64,000 bases of DNA from Sagittula sp048553715 (lineage in GTDB: Bacteria; Pseudomonadota; Alphaproteobacteria; Rhodobacterales; Rhodobacteraceae): assembly GCF_048553715.1 (NCBI RefSeq), contig NZ_JBLZNC010000003.1, positions 248,001 to 312,000 on the forward strand. The letters run 5' to 3'. The notes below the pieces were generated by a model that was given only the letters and a program-made list of their open reading frames with translations, was not told the DNA's origin and ran no database searches. Made by a program: the position numbers and the translations under genes. Positions 17,223 through 26,900 of this stretch are shown here, piece by piece (positions within the stretch are counted from its first letter, which is position 1; each line of letters starts with the position of its first letter).

Positions 17223-20200
17223 ATGCACGTCATCTTTCGCGAAAGCCACGGGCTCGAAGAGACCGACACACCACAGGATCTGGGGCAGACGCCCGCGGAT
17301 CTTGTGGTGCTGTCCTTCTCTGACAGTGATCTGGGGGCCTTTGCCGAGGGCTGGCGGCGCGGGGGTGGCCCGGACGGCCGCATGCCCACGCTGCGGCTGG
17401 CCAATCTGGCGGCGTTGAAACATCCGCTCTCCGTCGACACCTACATCGAACAGACGCTTGCGGGTGCAAAGGGCATCCTGATCCGGCTGATCGGCGGGGT
17501 GCCTTACTGGTCCTACGGCCTGCAGCAGGTGTTTGCGCTGGCGCAGGCGCGTGGCATGGCTCTCGCGGTGCTGCCCGCCGACGGGCGCGAGGATACGCGT
17601 CTGGACGACTTTTCCACCCTGCCCAAATCCACCCTGCGTCGGCTGCAGCATCTGTGCGACAGCGGCGGCACCGTGGCGGCACAGGCGGCCTTGGCGCAGC
17701 TTGCGCTGGCGGCGGGGCTGTATGCGGGGCCGGTGATGGGGGCCAAATCCCTGCCACCGCATGGCGTCTGGTCTCCGGACACAGGCGCGGTGCTGCCGGA
17801 TCTTGGAGCACAGGATGCCGCGACCGATCAACCCGTGGCGCTGGTGTTCTACCGCTCCTATCTTGTGGCGGCGGATCTGGACCCGATCCGCGCCTTGGCC
17901 GCCGAGTTCACCGCTCGGGGCCATGCGGTGCACTGTTTCTTTGTCCCCTCGCTCAAGGCGCCTGAATCCGCCTGTTGGCTTTACGGCCAGCTCACCGCGC
18001 TGCAACCGGCGGCGATCCTGAACGCCACGGCGTTCTCCGGCAAGGGCGCGGATGGCACCACGCCGCTGGATGCGGTGGATGCGCCGGTCTTCCAATGCAC
18101 GCTGGCGACCTCCACCCGCAGCGCCTGGGCCGAGGCAGAGCGCGGCCTGTCGCCCGCAGACCTCGCCATGCATGTTGTCCTGCCAGAGGTCGACGGATCA
18201 CTGGCGGGTGATGTGGTATCCTTCAAAGAGCCGGGCACGCGCGACCCGCATCTGCAATTCGCCCGCTTTGCCCATCGCGCCGACCCCGCGCAGGTGGCGG
18301 CCCTGGCCGACCGCGTTTGCGCGCGGCTTGCACTGGCCAAGCAGCCGGTTCCCCAGCGGCGCGTCGCGCTGGTCTTGTCGACCTATCCGGGCAAGGACTG
18401 GAACATGGGCCATGCGGTGGGGCTGGATGCACCGGCCTCCGCGCTGGCCATCCTGTCCGACCTGCGCGCGGCGGGCTATGACGTGGGTGCCGCGCCCGAT
18501 GATCTGCCGACCGCATTGCTGGCGCGCGATCTGCGCTGGCCACTGGCGGACTACCGCACAGCCTTGGCCCGGCTGCCAGAGCGTCTGCGCGCCGATCTGC
18601 AGGCCGCTTGGGGCGCGCCCGAAGACGACGCACTGGTGCAGGACGGGGCCTTTGCCTTTGCCGCGCTGCAAACGGGGCAGGCCATCGTGGCCTTGCAACC
18701 CGAACGCGGCACACCGGCCACGCGTGACGACGACTACCACGACGTCAGCCGCGTGCCCTGCCACGGCTATGTGGCGTTTTATCTGTGGCTGCAGCAACAG
18801 GCCGATGCGCTTGTCCATGTGGGCGCGCATGGCACGCTGGAATGGCTGCCGGGCAAATCCGTGGCCCTGTCACCGGACTGTTGGCCGCGCGTGCTGACCG
18901 GCGACATGCCGGTGCTTTATCCCTTTATCGTCAATGACCCGGGCGAGGCGGCGCAGGCAAAGCGGCGGCTGGGCGCGCTGGCGCTGGGCCATGTGCCGCC
19001 GCCTTTGGTGCAATCGGGCACACCGGACCGGCTGGCCACGCTGGAATCGCTTCTGGACGAATTTTCCAACGCCGACGGGCTGGACCCACGCCGCCGCGAC
19101 CGCCTGCAAAGCGCCATCCGCGACGAGGCGCAGGCGTTGGGCGTCGAGGACGATCTGGGGCTGGAGCGCGCCACCTCCACCGCCGAGGCGATCACCCGCA
19201 TCGACCGCTTTGTCTGTGACGTCAAGGAAAGCCAGTTCGGCGAGGGGCTGCACATCTGGGGCCGCACCGAAGGCAGCACCCTGCCGCAGGCCGAGGCCAG
19301 CGCCGCAGGCGAACGTCAGTCCATTCTCGACGCGCTCGATGGGCGCCGGATTGCGCCGGGGCCGTCGGGCTCGCCCTATCGCGGACGGCGCGACGTGCTG
19401 CCCACGGGGCGCAACCTGTTCACCACCGACCCCCGCTCGGTGCCCACCCGCGCCGCCTACGCCCAAGGCGTCACATTGGCCGAAGAGCTGGTCCGCCGCC
19501 ACCTGCAGGACGAGGGCGACTGGCCGCGCGCGCTGATCGTGGATCTCTGGGGTTCGCAGACCATGCGCACAGCGGGCGAGGAATTTGCCATGGCGCTGCA
19601 TCTTCTGGGGGTGCGCCCGATCTGGGACACAGGGTCGGAGCGCGTCTCGGGGATCGAGGTGCTGCCGATTGCGGAACTCGACCGTCCGCGCGTCGATGTG
19701 ACCTTGCGCGTCTCTGGCCTGTTTCGCGATGTCTTTCCGGTGCTGTCCACGCTGTTTTCACAGGCGGTGCGGGCACTGGCCCAGCGTGACGAGGCTGCGG
19801 ACTGGAACCCGTTTGCAGGGCGCGCCGATTTGGCCCGTGTCTACGGACCCGCGCCGGAATCCTACGGTCTGGGCATGGGCGCCACCGCCGAGGATTACAG
19901 CGACGCCGGTCGTGCGGCCGCGGGCGAGGCATGGCTGCGCGCCTCGTCCTATGCGCTGGACGGCGATGCGGTCACGGCGGATGCCGCGGGGATCCGCGCG
20001 CGCGTGGCCGATGCGGACAGCTTTGTGCATTTGCACGACCTGCCGGAAACCGATCTGCTGCTGGCGGCGGATTTCGCCGCACATGAGGGGGGCTTTGCCG
20101 CAGCGCAGGCGATCACCGGCGGGCGGGCCGCGCTCTACCATCTCGACAATGCGGACCCCGCCAACCCGCGCGCCTGCAGCCTGCCCGAGGAAATCGCCCG

Positions 20201-20522
20201 CGTCGTGCGCGCCCGCGCCACCAATCCGCGCTGGCTGGCGGGAATGAAACCGCACGGCTTTCGCGGCGCTGCGGAAATTGCGGCCACGCTGGATCACATG
20301 GCGGCCTTCGCGCATCTGGCGCGTGTGGTGCCGGGGCATCTGTTTGATGCCTATCACGACGCCACGCTGGGCGATCCTGACGTGGCGGCCTTTTTGCGCG
20401 ACGCCAACCCGCAGGCCTATGCGGCGATGCAAGACCGCTTTAAGGAACTGATGCGGGCAGGGCTGTGGGTGACACGACGCAATTCCATCCTTGCCAGCCT
20501 CGAAGAGGAGCAAGGCGCATGA
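17223..20522 (+). CDS. cobN: Cobaltochelatase subunit CobN
   Basis: Large subunit of the aerobic ATP-dependent cobaltochelatase (CobNST), which inserts Co(II) into hydrogenobyrinic acid a,c-diamide. It is 1099 aa, slightly short for the family. Typical blocks include LIRLIGGVPYWSYGL near the N-terminus, HVGAHGTLEWLPGKSVALS in the middle and EGLHIWGRTEG; the MgCid-like C-terminal part has VTLRVSGLFRDVFP and ends near LWVTRRNSILASL. Partner AAA+ and VWA subunits (CobS/CobT of the chelatase, different from the late-pathway genes here) are not in the window. The stop overlaps the cobG start. Confidence 0.96.
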   Translation: MHVIFRESHGLEETDTPQDLGQTPADLVVLSFSDSDLGAFAEGWRRGGGPDGRMPTLRLANLAALKHPLSVDTYIEQTLAGAKGILIRLIGGVPYWSYGLQQVFALAQARGMALAVLPADGREDTRLDDFSTLPKSTLRRLQHLCDSGGTVAAQAALAQLALAAGLYAGPVMGAKSLPPHGVWSPDTGAVLPDLGAQDAATDQPVALVFYRSYLVAADLDPIRALAAEFTARGHAVHCFFVPSLKAPESACWLYGQLTALQPAAILNATAFSGKGADGTTPLDAVDAPVFQCTLATSTRSAWAEAERGLSPADLAMHVVLPEVDGSLAGDVVSFKEPGTRDPHLQFARFAHRADPAQVAALADRVCARLALAKQPVPQRRVALVLSTYPGKDWNMGHAVGLDAPASALAILSDLRAAGYDVGAAPDDLPTALLARDLRWPLADYRTALARLPERLRADLQAAWGAPEDDALVQDGAFAFAALQTGQAIVALQPERGTPATRDDDYHDVSRVPCHGYVAFYLWLQQQADALVHVGAHGTLEWLPGKSVALSPDCWPRVLTGDMPVLYPFIVNDPGEAAQAKRRLGALALGHVPPPLVQSGTPDRLATLESLLDEFSNADGLDPRRRDRLQSAIRDEAQALGVEDDLGLERATSTAEAITRIDRFVCDVKESQFGEGLHIWGRTEGSTLPQAEASAAGERQSILDALDGRRIAPGPSGSPYRGRRDVLPTGRNLFTTDPRSVPTRAAYAQGVTLAEELVRRHLQDEGDWPRALIVDLWGSQTMRTAGEEFAMALHLLGVRPIWDTGSERVSGIEVLPIAELDRPRVDVTLRVSGLFRDVFPVLSTLFSQAVRALAQRDEAADWNPFAGRADLARVYGPAPESYGLGMGATAEDYSDAGRAAAGEAWLRASSYALDGDAVTADAAGIRARVADADSFVHLHDLPETDLLLAADFAAHEGGFAAAQAITGGRAALYHLDNADPANPRACSLPEEIARVVRARATNPRWLAGMKPHGFRGAAEIAATLDHMAAFAHLARVVPGHLFDAYHDATLGDPDVAAFLRDANPQAYAAMQDRFKELMRAGLWVTRRNSILASLEEEQGA

Positions 20523-21643
20523 GCACAGACCACAGACGCGGCTGGTGCCCGGGGGCGCTGCGCCCTATGGCCTCGGGCGACGGGCTGGTGGTGCGGGTGC
20601 GGCCCCGTCTGGCCCGGCTGACCGCGCCGCAGGTGCTGCGCCTGTGCGCCTTGGCGGACCGGTTGGGCGACGGCGGTCTGGAGATGACGAACCGCGCCAA
20701 CCTGCAGATCTACGGAGTGCGCGCCGAGGACCACGGCCAGATGCTGGAGGCCTTGGCCGATGTGGGGCTGCTGGATGCGGACGCCACGCTGGAAAGCCGC
20801 CGCAACGTGTTGGTCGCGCCCGACTGGCTGGATCAGGACGATCTGACACCACGTTTGACCCAGGACCTGTACGCGCGGCTGTCCGAGTTGCCCGATCTGC
20901 CCGCCAAAGTGGGCTTTGCCGTGGATCTGGGGGATGCGCCCGTGCTGGGACAGGATCCGGCGGACATCCGGCTGGAACGCAGCGCCGACGGGCTGATCCT
21001 GCGCGCCGATGGCGCCACCACGGGCCGCCCCGTGACCGAAGACTGCGCCATCGACCGCCTGATCGAGCTTGCGCATCTCTTTGCCGCCACACGGCAGGCC
21101 GACCAGCGCCGGGTGCGCGCCTGGGTCGCCGCCGGTGGCCTGCCGCAGGACTGGCAGGGGCATGCGCCCCGTCCGGCCGCATCCCGCCCCGCCGTCGGCG
21201 GGCAGGGGGCCTTCGGCGCGCCCTTTGGCCGGATCGAAGCGGTGGATCTGGTGTCCCTGATGATGCACAGCGGCGCCAGCGCCCTGCGCATCACCCCGTG
21301 GCGGATCTGTCTGGTCGAGGGCAACTGCCCCGAAACGCACCCCGGATTTATCACCGATCCCGATGATCCGCTGCTGACCACCAGCGCCTGCCGTGGCGCG
21401 CCGTCCTGCCCGCAAGGGACGGTGGATACCCGCCATCTGGCCCGCCAACTGGCCCCCCATGTGCGTGACCTGCATGTCTCCGGCTGCACCAAGGGCTGCG
21501 CCCGCGCGCGCGCCTCGGCGGTGACGGTGGTGGGGCGCAACGGCACCTATGACATCGTGCGCAACGGCACCGCCGCCTGCGCCCCGACCCACAGCGGCCT
21601 GAACGCCGAAGACACCATCTCTCATCTCACGAGCCCTCAATGA
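20519..21643 (+). CDS. cobG: Precorrin-3B synthase
   Basis: Oxygen-dependent Fe-S/iron mono-oxygenase that converts precorrin-3A to precorrin-3B, a marker of the aerobic route. It is 374 aa of nitrite/sulfite-reductase-like fold. The 4Fe-4S ligands are visible as SACRGAPSC and HVSGCTKGCA; an early RANLQIYG block is the ferredoxin-like half-domain signature. The start is the ATG overlapping the cobN TGA; an upstream in-frame Met would overlap cobN by 57 bases. Confidence 0.93.
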   Translation: MSTDHRRGWCPGALRPMASGDGLVVRVRPRLARLTAPQVLRLCALADRLGDGGLEMTNRANLQIYGVRAEDHGQMLEALADVGLLDADATLESRRNVLVAPDWLDQDDLTPRLTQDLYARLSELPDLPAKVGFAVDLGDAPVLGQDPADIRLERSADGLILRADGATTGRPVTEDCAIDRLIELAHLFAATRQADQRRVRAWVAAGGLPQDWQGHAPRPAASRPAVGGQGAFGAPFGRIEAVDLVSLMMHSGASALRITPWRICLVEGNCPETHPGFITDPDDPLLTTSACRGAPSCPQGTVDTRHLARQLAPHVRDLHVSGCTKGCARARASAVTVVGRNGTYDIVRNGTAACAPTHSGLNAEDTISHLTSPQ

Positions 21644-22269
21644 CCTACAGCTATGAAACCGATGGCGCGGCTATCTACAAACAGTCCTTCGCCACCATCC
21701 GGTCCGAGGCCGATCTGGCCCGCTTCAGCGCCGACGAGGAACCCATCGCCGTGCGCATGATCCACGCCGCAGGCATGGTCGGGCTGGAACAGCACATCCG
21801 CTTCTCCCCCGACTTTGCCAGCGCCGCGCGCAAGGCGTTGCAGGCCGGTGCGCCCATCCTGTGCGACGCGCGCATGGTGTCCGAAGGTGTCACGCGCAAA
21901 CGTCTGCCCGCCAATAACGAGGTCATCTGCACCCTGCACGCCGAGGGCATCCATGACCTTGCCGCGCGCATGTCCAACACCCGCTCCGCCGCAGCACTGG
22001 AGCTGTGGCGCCCGCATCTGGACGGCGCGGTTGTGGCCATCGGCAATGCGCCGACCGCGCTGTTCCACCTGCTCAACATGCTGCAGGACCCCGATTGCCC
22101 GCGCCCTGCGGCCATCATCGGCTGTCCCGTGGGCTTTGTCGGCGCGGTGGAATCCAAAGACGCGCTCTGGGCGGACCAGCCGGTGCCCTGCTGCATCGTC
22201 GAGGGGCGTCTGGGCGGCAGCGCGATCACCGTCGCGGCCATCAACGCCATCGCGAGCCGGGCGGAATGA
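21640..22269 (+). CDS. cobH: Precorrin-8X methylmutase
   Basis: Moves the C-11 methyl group to C-12, forming hydrogenobyrinic acid. It is 209 aa. The catalytic His fits MIHAAGMVGLEQHIRF; CDARMVSEGV, IGNAPTALF and GCPVGFVGAVESK are strongly conserved blocks. It overlaps cobG upstream and cobI downstream by four bases at each junction. Confidence 0.96.
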   Translation: MTYSYETDGAAIYKQSFATIRSEADLARFSADEEPIAVRMIHAAGMVGLEQHIRFSPDFASAARKALQAGAPILCDARMVSEGVTRKRLPANNEVICTLHAEGIHDLAARMSNTRSAAALELWRPHLDGAVVAIGNAPTALFHLLNMLQDPDCPRPAAIIGCPVGFVGAVESKDALWADQPVPCCIVEGRLGGSAITVAAINAIASRAE

Positions 22270-23012
22270 GCATGTCGCAATCCCCCAAGATGGGCACGCT
22301 GCACGGGGTCGGGCTTGGCCCCGGTGATGCGGATCTGATGACCGTGCGCGCGCGCCGCCTGCTGGAGGGCGCGCGCCACGTCGCCTATTTCCGCAAGGCC
22401 GGACGCAAGGGCCACGCCCTGACCATATCCGAGCCGTTCCTGCCCGACAGCGCGATCCACTTTCCGATGGAATACCCCGTCACCACGGAAATTCCCTTGG
22501 GCGATCCGCGCTATAACGAGGCGCTGTCGCAATTCTACGCCGAGGTGACCATGCACCTGCGCGCCCTGCTTGTGTCTGGCGAGGACGTGGTGGTGCCATG
22601 CGAGGGCGATCCGTTCTTTTACGGCTCTTTCATGCACATCTACGAACGGCTGCGGGACACGGTGCCGGTGCAGGTGACCCCTGCGGTCACCGGCATGTCG
22701 GCGGCATGGACCGCGACGGGCCACCCGATCACTTGGGGCGATGACGTGCTGTCGGTGCTGATGGGCACGCTCCCCGAAGAGGTGCTGGCCGCGCGGATGA
22801 AAGAGGCCGATGCGCTGGTCGTGATGAAAATCGGGCGCAACATCGCCAAGGTCAAAACCGCTCTGCGCGCGGCGGGGCTGTATGACCGCGCTTGGCTGGT
22901 GGAATACGCCAGCCAGCAGGGCCAGACCGTGCAGCGCCTGTCTGATGCGGGCGACCGGATCACGCCCTATTTCTCGATCATCGTGGTGCATGGACAGGGG
23001 CGCAGGCCATGA
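22266..23012 (+). CDS. cobI: Precorrin-2 C20-methyltransferase
   Basis: SAM-dependent tetrapyrrole methylase making precorrin-3A. It is 248 aa. The N-terminal GVGLGPGDADLMTVRA is the family SAM loop; VPCEGDPFFYGSFMHIY and TPAVTGMSAAWTATGHP follow in the usual order. The ATG overlapping the cobH stop is used; the open frame runs further upstream only as a shadow of cobH. Confidence 0.95.
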   Translation: MSMSQSPKMGTLHGVGLGPGDADLMTVRARRLLEGARHVAYFRKAGRKGHALTISEPFLPDSAIHFPMEYPVTTEIPLGDPRYNEALSQFYAEVTMHLRALLVSGEDVVVPCEGDPFFYGSFMHIYERLRDTVPVQVTPAVTGMSAAWTATGHPITWGDDVLSVLMGTLPEEVLAARMKEADALVVMKIGRNIAKVKTALRAAGLYDRAWLVEYASQQGQTVQRLSDAGDRITPYFSIIVVHGQGRRP

Positions 23013-23755
23013 CCGGCTGGGTGAAAATCGTGGGCCTCGGGCCGGGGGCGGACGCTCTGGTGACACCAGAGGCGCAGGCGGTTCTGGACACGGCCACCGA
23101 TGTGGTGGGCTATATCCCTTATGTTGCGCGCGTGGCTGACCGTGACGGGCTGGTGAAACACGCCAGCGACAACCGCGTGGAAATCGACCGCTCGCAGCAT
23201 GCGCTGTCCATGGCCGCCGAGGGGCGGCGCGTGGCGGTGGTCTCCTCCGGCGATCCCGGTGTCTTTGCCATGGCCAGCGCGGTGTTCGAGGCGCTGGAGA
23301 ACGGGCCTGCCGCATGGAAATCCCTGCACATCGAGGTCATCCCCGGCATCACCGCCTCGCTTGCGGCGGCGGCACGGGCGGGCGCGCCTTTGGGCCATGA
23401 TTTCTGCACCATCAACCTCAGCGACAATCTCAAGCCTTGGGCGCTGATCGAAAAGCGTCTGCGCCTCGCGGCAGAGGGTGATTTCGCCATGGCGTTCTAC
23501 AACCCACGGTCCAAATCCCGCCCCGAAGGCTTCGAGAAGACCCTGCAGATCCTGCGTGAGACCTGCGAACCGGAACGTCTGGTGATCTTTGCCCGCGCGG
23601 TCAGCACCCCCGAGGAGGCGCTCCGCGTCGTGGCCTTGCGCGATGCCACGCCAGAGATGGCCGATATGCGGACCATGGTGATCGTGGGCTCGTCGCTGAC
23701 GCGGGTGATTGCGGGGACGCAGATCGTCTACACCCCGCGTTTCGTCGAAGGCTGA
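23009..23755 (+). CDS. cobJ: Precorrin-3B C17-methyltransferase
   Basis: SAM-dependent ring-contraction methylase acting after CobG. It is 248 aa with GLGPGADALVTPEAQAVL at the N-terminus, VSSGDPGVFAMASAVFE, IEVIPGITASLAAAARAGAPLG and FYNPRSKSRPEGF. Last gene of the cobW-cobN run; its TGA abuts the stop of the convergent cobK with no spacer. Confidence 0.96.
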   Translation: MTGWVKIVGLGPGADALVTPEAQAVLDTATDVVGYIPYVARVADRDGLVKHASDNRVEIDRSQHALSMAAEGRRVAVVSSGDPGVFAMASAVFEALENGPAAWKSLHIEVIPGITASLAAAARAGAPLGHDFCTINLSDNLKPWALIEKRLRLAAEGDFAMAFYNPRSKSRPEGFEKTLQILRETCEPERLVIFARAVSTPEEALRVVALRDATPEMADMRTMVIVGSSLTRVIAGTQIVYTPRFVEG

Positions 23756-24487
23756 TCAGTGCGCCAACCAGTCCAGAACGTCCGCGACATTGTGGATCTC
23801 GCGCCGCAATGGCGGGGCGGGGCGGTCAATCATGATGACCGGCAGGCCCAGCTCCCGCGCTGCCAACAGCTTGGCCCGCGCGCCGGTGCCGCCCGCGTTC
23901 TTGGACACCACCACATCAATGCGATGCGCGCGCATCAGCGCAAGGTCATCGTCGAGCGAAAACGGACCACGGTCGACCACCACATGGGTGTCGGGCAGGG
24001 GCAGGGGGGCCTTGGGCGGATCGACCAGCCGCAGCAGATAGAAATGCTGCGGATTGGGGGCGAATTCCGCCAGATGCATCCGCCCCACTGCCAGCATCAC
24101 GCGCTGCGGCGCGCCATCCAGCGCGGCCACGGCGGCGGGAATGTCTGCGACAGCACGCCAGCGATCACCGGATTCGGGTTGCCACGGGGCGCGGGTCAGC
24201 GCCACCAGCGGCGTGCCGGTCAGGGCGCAGGCCTCCACCGCGTTGCGGCTCATCTGCACGGCAAAGGGGTGCGTGGCATCCACAAGGTGGCTGATGCGGT
24301 TGTCGCGGATATACTGCGCCAGCCCGTCGACCCCGCCAAAGCCCCCCACACGCTGCGGCAAAGGCTGGCGCACGGGGCGGTCGACGCGACCGGCAAAGGA
24401 AATGGTGCCGCTCAGGCCGGCCTCGGCCATGGCGCGGCACAGAGCGGTGGCCTCTGTCGTGCCGCCAAGAACAAGAGGGTTTGTCAT
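23756..24487 (-). CDS. cobK: Precorrin-6A reductase
   Basis: NADPH-dependent reductase making precorrin-6B (dihydro-precorrin-6). It is 243 aa. LVLGGTTEATALCRAMAE at the N-terminus is the Rossmann-like start, with SFAGRV and DATHPFA blocks; the C-terminal VVSKNAGGTGARAKL is diagnostic. It is encoded antisense between cobJ and cobL. Its ATG overlaps the cobL ATG head-to-head (CATG), so its promoter must lie inside cobL. The longer frame upstream is a shadow of cobL. Confidence 0.93.
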   Translation of the reverse strand: MTNPLVLGGTTEATALCRAMAEAGLSGTISFAGRVDRPVRQPLPQRVGGFGGVDGLAQYIRDNRISHLVDATHPFAVQMSRNAVEACALTGTPLVALTRAPWQPESGDRWRAVADIPAAVAALDGAPQRVMLAVGRMHLAEFAPNPQHFYLLRLVDPPKAPLPLPDTHVVVDRGPFSLDDDLALMRAHRIDVVVSKNAGGTGARAKLLAARELGLPVIMIDRPAPPLRREIHNVADVLDWLAH

Positions 24488-25709
24488 GTCTGATCCCCGC
24501 AATACCAGCCCCCGGAGAGATCCGTGGTTGACCGTGATCGGTCTGGGCGAAGACGGGCCAGAGGGTCTGTCCCCCGCCGCACGCCGCGCGTTGCAGCAGG
24601 CCGAGATCATCATGGGGCCGTCGCGCCACATGGGTCTTTTGTCTGCTGGCGATCTGGGGATCAAGGCCGAGTTGCGCGAATGGCCGGTGCCTTTTGCCCG
24701 CGGGGTCGAGGATCTGCTGGCTTTGGCGGGGCGTCAGGTCGTGGCGCTGGCCTCGGGCGATCCGTTCTGGTTCGGGGCGGGGGCCGTTCTGGCGCGCCGG
24801 TTGTCGCCGGGGGAATGGCGCGCTCTGCCCGGCCTGTCGAGCCTGTCTCTGGCAGGGTCGCGCCTTGGCTGGGGGCTGGAAAGCGTGCTGTGTCTGGGCC
24901 TGCATGCGGCGCCGCTGTCACGCCTGCGCCCGCAACTGGCCGAAGGGCGGCGCATCATCGTGACCTTACGCGATGGCGCGGCGGTGGGTGATCTGGGCCG
25001 CTACCTGTGCGATGTGGGCTTTGGCGCCTCCGAGGTGCATATCCTCGAAGCTCTGGGCGGCCCGCGCGAACGCATCCGGCAGGCCCGCGCCGATGCGCTG
25101 CCCGATGATGTGGGCCATCCGGTGGTGGTCGGACTGGAACCTGTGGGGCAGGGGATGACGCTGGCCACGGGGCGCGACGATACGCTGTTTGACAGCGACG
25201 GGGTGATGACCAAACGGCCCGTGCGCGCGCTGACCCTGTCGGCGCTGGCGCCGCGCGCAGGCGAGCATCTGTGGGACATCGGCGGGGGCTCCGGCTCGAT
25301 CGCCATCGAATGGCTGATGTGCGACGCCTCGTTGAGCGCGCAAACCGTCGAGCTGCGCGCAGACCGTGCCGCCCGCATCCGCGACAACGCCACAGCGCTG
25401 GGCCAGGACCGCCTGCAGGTGATCGAAGGCCGCGCGCCCGATGTGCTGGACCGGCTCGACCGCCCCGACGTCGTGTTCATTGGCGGTGGCCTGTCCGAGC
25501 CGCTTCTGGCATGGCTGGAGACCAACCTGTCCGGCGTGCGTCTGGTGGCCAATGCGGTTACCCTAGAAAGCGAGGCGCTGCTGATGCAGGCGCAGGCGCG
25601 GCGGGGCGGGGACCTGTTGCGGATCGATCTGTCGCAGGCCGCCCCCCTTGGCCCGCGCAAAGGATGGAAGGCCGCCTACCCGGTGGTGCAATGGAGTGTG
25701 ACGCTATGA
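24486..25709 (+). CDS. cobL: Precorrin-6Y C5,15-methyltransferase (decarboxylating)
   Basis: Fused enzyme of 407 aa. The N-terminal CbiE-type methylase domain (WLTVIGLGEDGPEGLSPAA, about residues 14-200) and the C-terminal CbiT-type Rossmann methylase domain (LWDIGGGSGSIAIEWLM near 265-281, VFIGGGLSEPLL later) methylate C-5 and C-15 and decarboxylate the C-12 acetate. It starts the second plus-strand run; AAGAGG upstream lies inside cobK coding sequence. The stop overlaps cobE. Confidence 0.95.
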   Translation: MSDPRNTSPRRDPWLTVIGLGEDGPEGLSPAARRALQQAEIIMGPSRHMGLLSAGDLGIKAELREWPVPFARGVEDLLALAGRQVVALASGDPFWFGAGAVLARRLSPGEWRALPGLSSLSLAGSRLGWGLESVLCLGLHAAPLSRLRPQLAEGRRIIVTLRDGAAVGDLGRYLCDVGFGASEVHILEALGGPRERIRQARADALPDDVGHPVVVGLEPVGQGMTLATGRDDTLFDSDGVMTKRPVRALTLSALAPRAGEHLWDIGGGSGSIAIEWLMCDASLSAQTVELRADRAARIRDNATALGQDRLQVIEGRAPDVLDRLDRPDVVFIGGGLSEPLLAWLETNLSGVRLVANAVTLESEALLMQAQARRGGDLLRIDLSQAAPLGPRKGWKAAYPVVQWSVTL

Positions 25710-26068
25710 TCGTGGCAGGGTTCGGATTTCGCAGCGGGGCAACGGTGGACAGTCTGGCCGATGCCTACAAACGCGCCCGTCTTGGGCAGGATGCGGTGGT
25801 GCTGGCCACGGTCGAAGACAAGCTGCCGCTGCTGCAAGGGCTGGCGGGCCGCATGCAGCGCCCTGTGATCGGCGTCTCTGACCGCTTTATGATCATGCAG
25901 GACACCCCCACCCGGTCCGAGGCCGCGCTCAGCGCCCGTGGCGTGGGATCGGTGGCCGAGGCCGCAGCCCTCGCCGCCGCCGGCCCCGGTGCGCGGCTGG
26001 TGTCGACGCGGGTGATCTCCGAGGACGGGCAAGCCACCTGCGCCTTTGCCATCGGAGAGGACGAATGA
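25706..26068 (+). CDS. cobE: Cobalamin biosynthesis protein CobE (CbiG C-terminal-like)
   Basis: A 120-aa protein matching the CobE/CbiG C-terminal domain: IVAGFGFRSGAT at the N-terminus, then a central LPLLQGLAG, and a final STRVISEDGQATCAFA block. The precise role in the aerobic pathway is not settled; in CbiG the related domain accompanies deacylation. The start overlaps the cobL TGA, so it is translationally coupled. cobM follows after 28 bases. Confidence 0.87.
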   Translation: MIVAGFGFRSGATVDSLADAYKRARLGQDAVVLATVEDKLPLLQGLAGRMQRPVIGVSDRFMIMQDTPTRSEAALSARGVGSVAEAAALAAAGPGARLVSTRVISEDGQATCAFAIGEDE

Positions 26069-26096
26069 CCAATCGCACGCGGCGCGGAGACACGAC

Positions 26097-26900
26097 ATGA
26101 CAGTGCATTTCATTGGCGCAGGCCCCGGCGCGCCGGATCTTTTGACCCTGCGCGGACGCGACCTGATCGCCGCCGCGCCCGTCTGTCTGTATGCGGGATC
26201 GCTGGTCCCCGAGGCGGTGCTGGCGCATTGTCCCGAAGGCGCGCGCATCGTGAACACCGCGCCGCTGGATCTTGACCAGATCATGCAGGAAATCGCGGAT
26301 GCGCATCTGCAGGGGCTGGACGTGGCGCGGCTGCATTCGGGCGATCTGTCGGTCTGGTCGGCCATGGGCGAACAGCTTCGCCGCCTGCGCGAGATGGGCA
26401 TCCCCTACGATGTAACACCGGGCGTGCCGTCCTTTGCCGCAGCCTCTGCGGCTTTGGGGGCGGAGCTGACCCTGCCGGGGCTTGCGCAATCGGTGGTGCT
26501 GACCCGCACACCGGGGCGGGCGTCTTCGATGCCCGAGGGCGAAACGCTGGGTAATTTTGCCGCCACCGGCGCGACCCTGTGCATTCACCTGTCGATCCAG
26601 AACATCGCCGCCGTGGTGGCCGACCTGACCCCTGCCTATGGCGCGGATTGTCCCGTGGCGGTGGTGTTCCGCGCGTCTTGGCCGGACCAGCGCATCATCC
26701 GCAGCACCCTGTCGGGGATCGAGGCGGCGCTTGACGCCGACATCACCCGCACCGCGCTTATTCTGGTGGGGCCTGCGCTGGCGGGCGAGGGGTTTGACGA
26801 AAGCTGTCTTTACGCCGTCGATTACGACCGCCGCTATCGTCCGCAAAGCGCGGACAGCCCTTGGTCCGACTGGACACCGGACACAAAGGAGACCCGCTGA
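26097..26900 (+). CDS. cobM: Precorrin-4 C11-methyltransferase
   Basis: SAM-dependent methylase making precorrin-5. It is 267 aa with FIGAGPGAPDLLTLRGRDL, LYAGSLVPEAVLAH, RLHSGDLSVWSAMGEQ and TPGVPSFAAASAALGAELT in canonical order, and GETLGNFAATGATLCIHL later. It overlaps cobB at TGATG. An in-frame Met 17 codons upstream lies inside cobE and is not favoured. Confidence 0.95.
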   Translation: MTVHFIGAGPGAPDLLTLRGRDLIAAAPVCLYAGSLVPEAVLAHCPEGARIVNTAPLDLDQIMQEIADAHLQGLDVARLHSGDLSVWSAMGEQLRRLREMGIPYDVTPGVPSFAAASAALGAELTLPGLAQSVVLTRTPGRASSMPEGETLGNFAATGATLCIHLSIQNIAAVVADLTPAYGADCPVAVVFRASWPDQRIIRSTLSGIEAALDADITRTALILVGPALAGEGFDESCLYAVDYDRRYRPQSADSPWSDWTPDTKETR

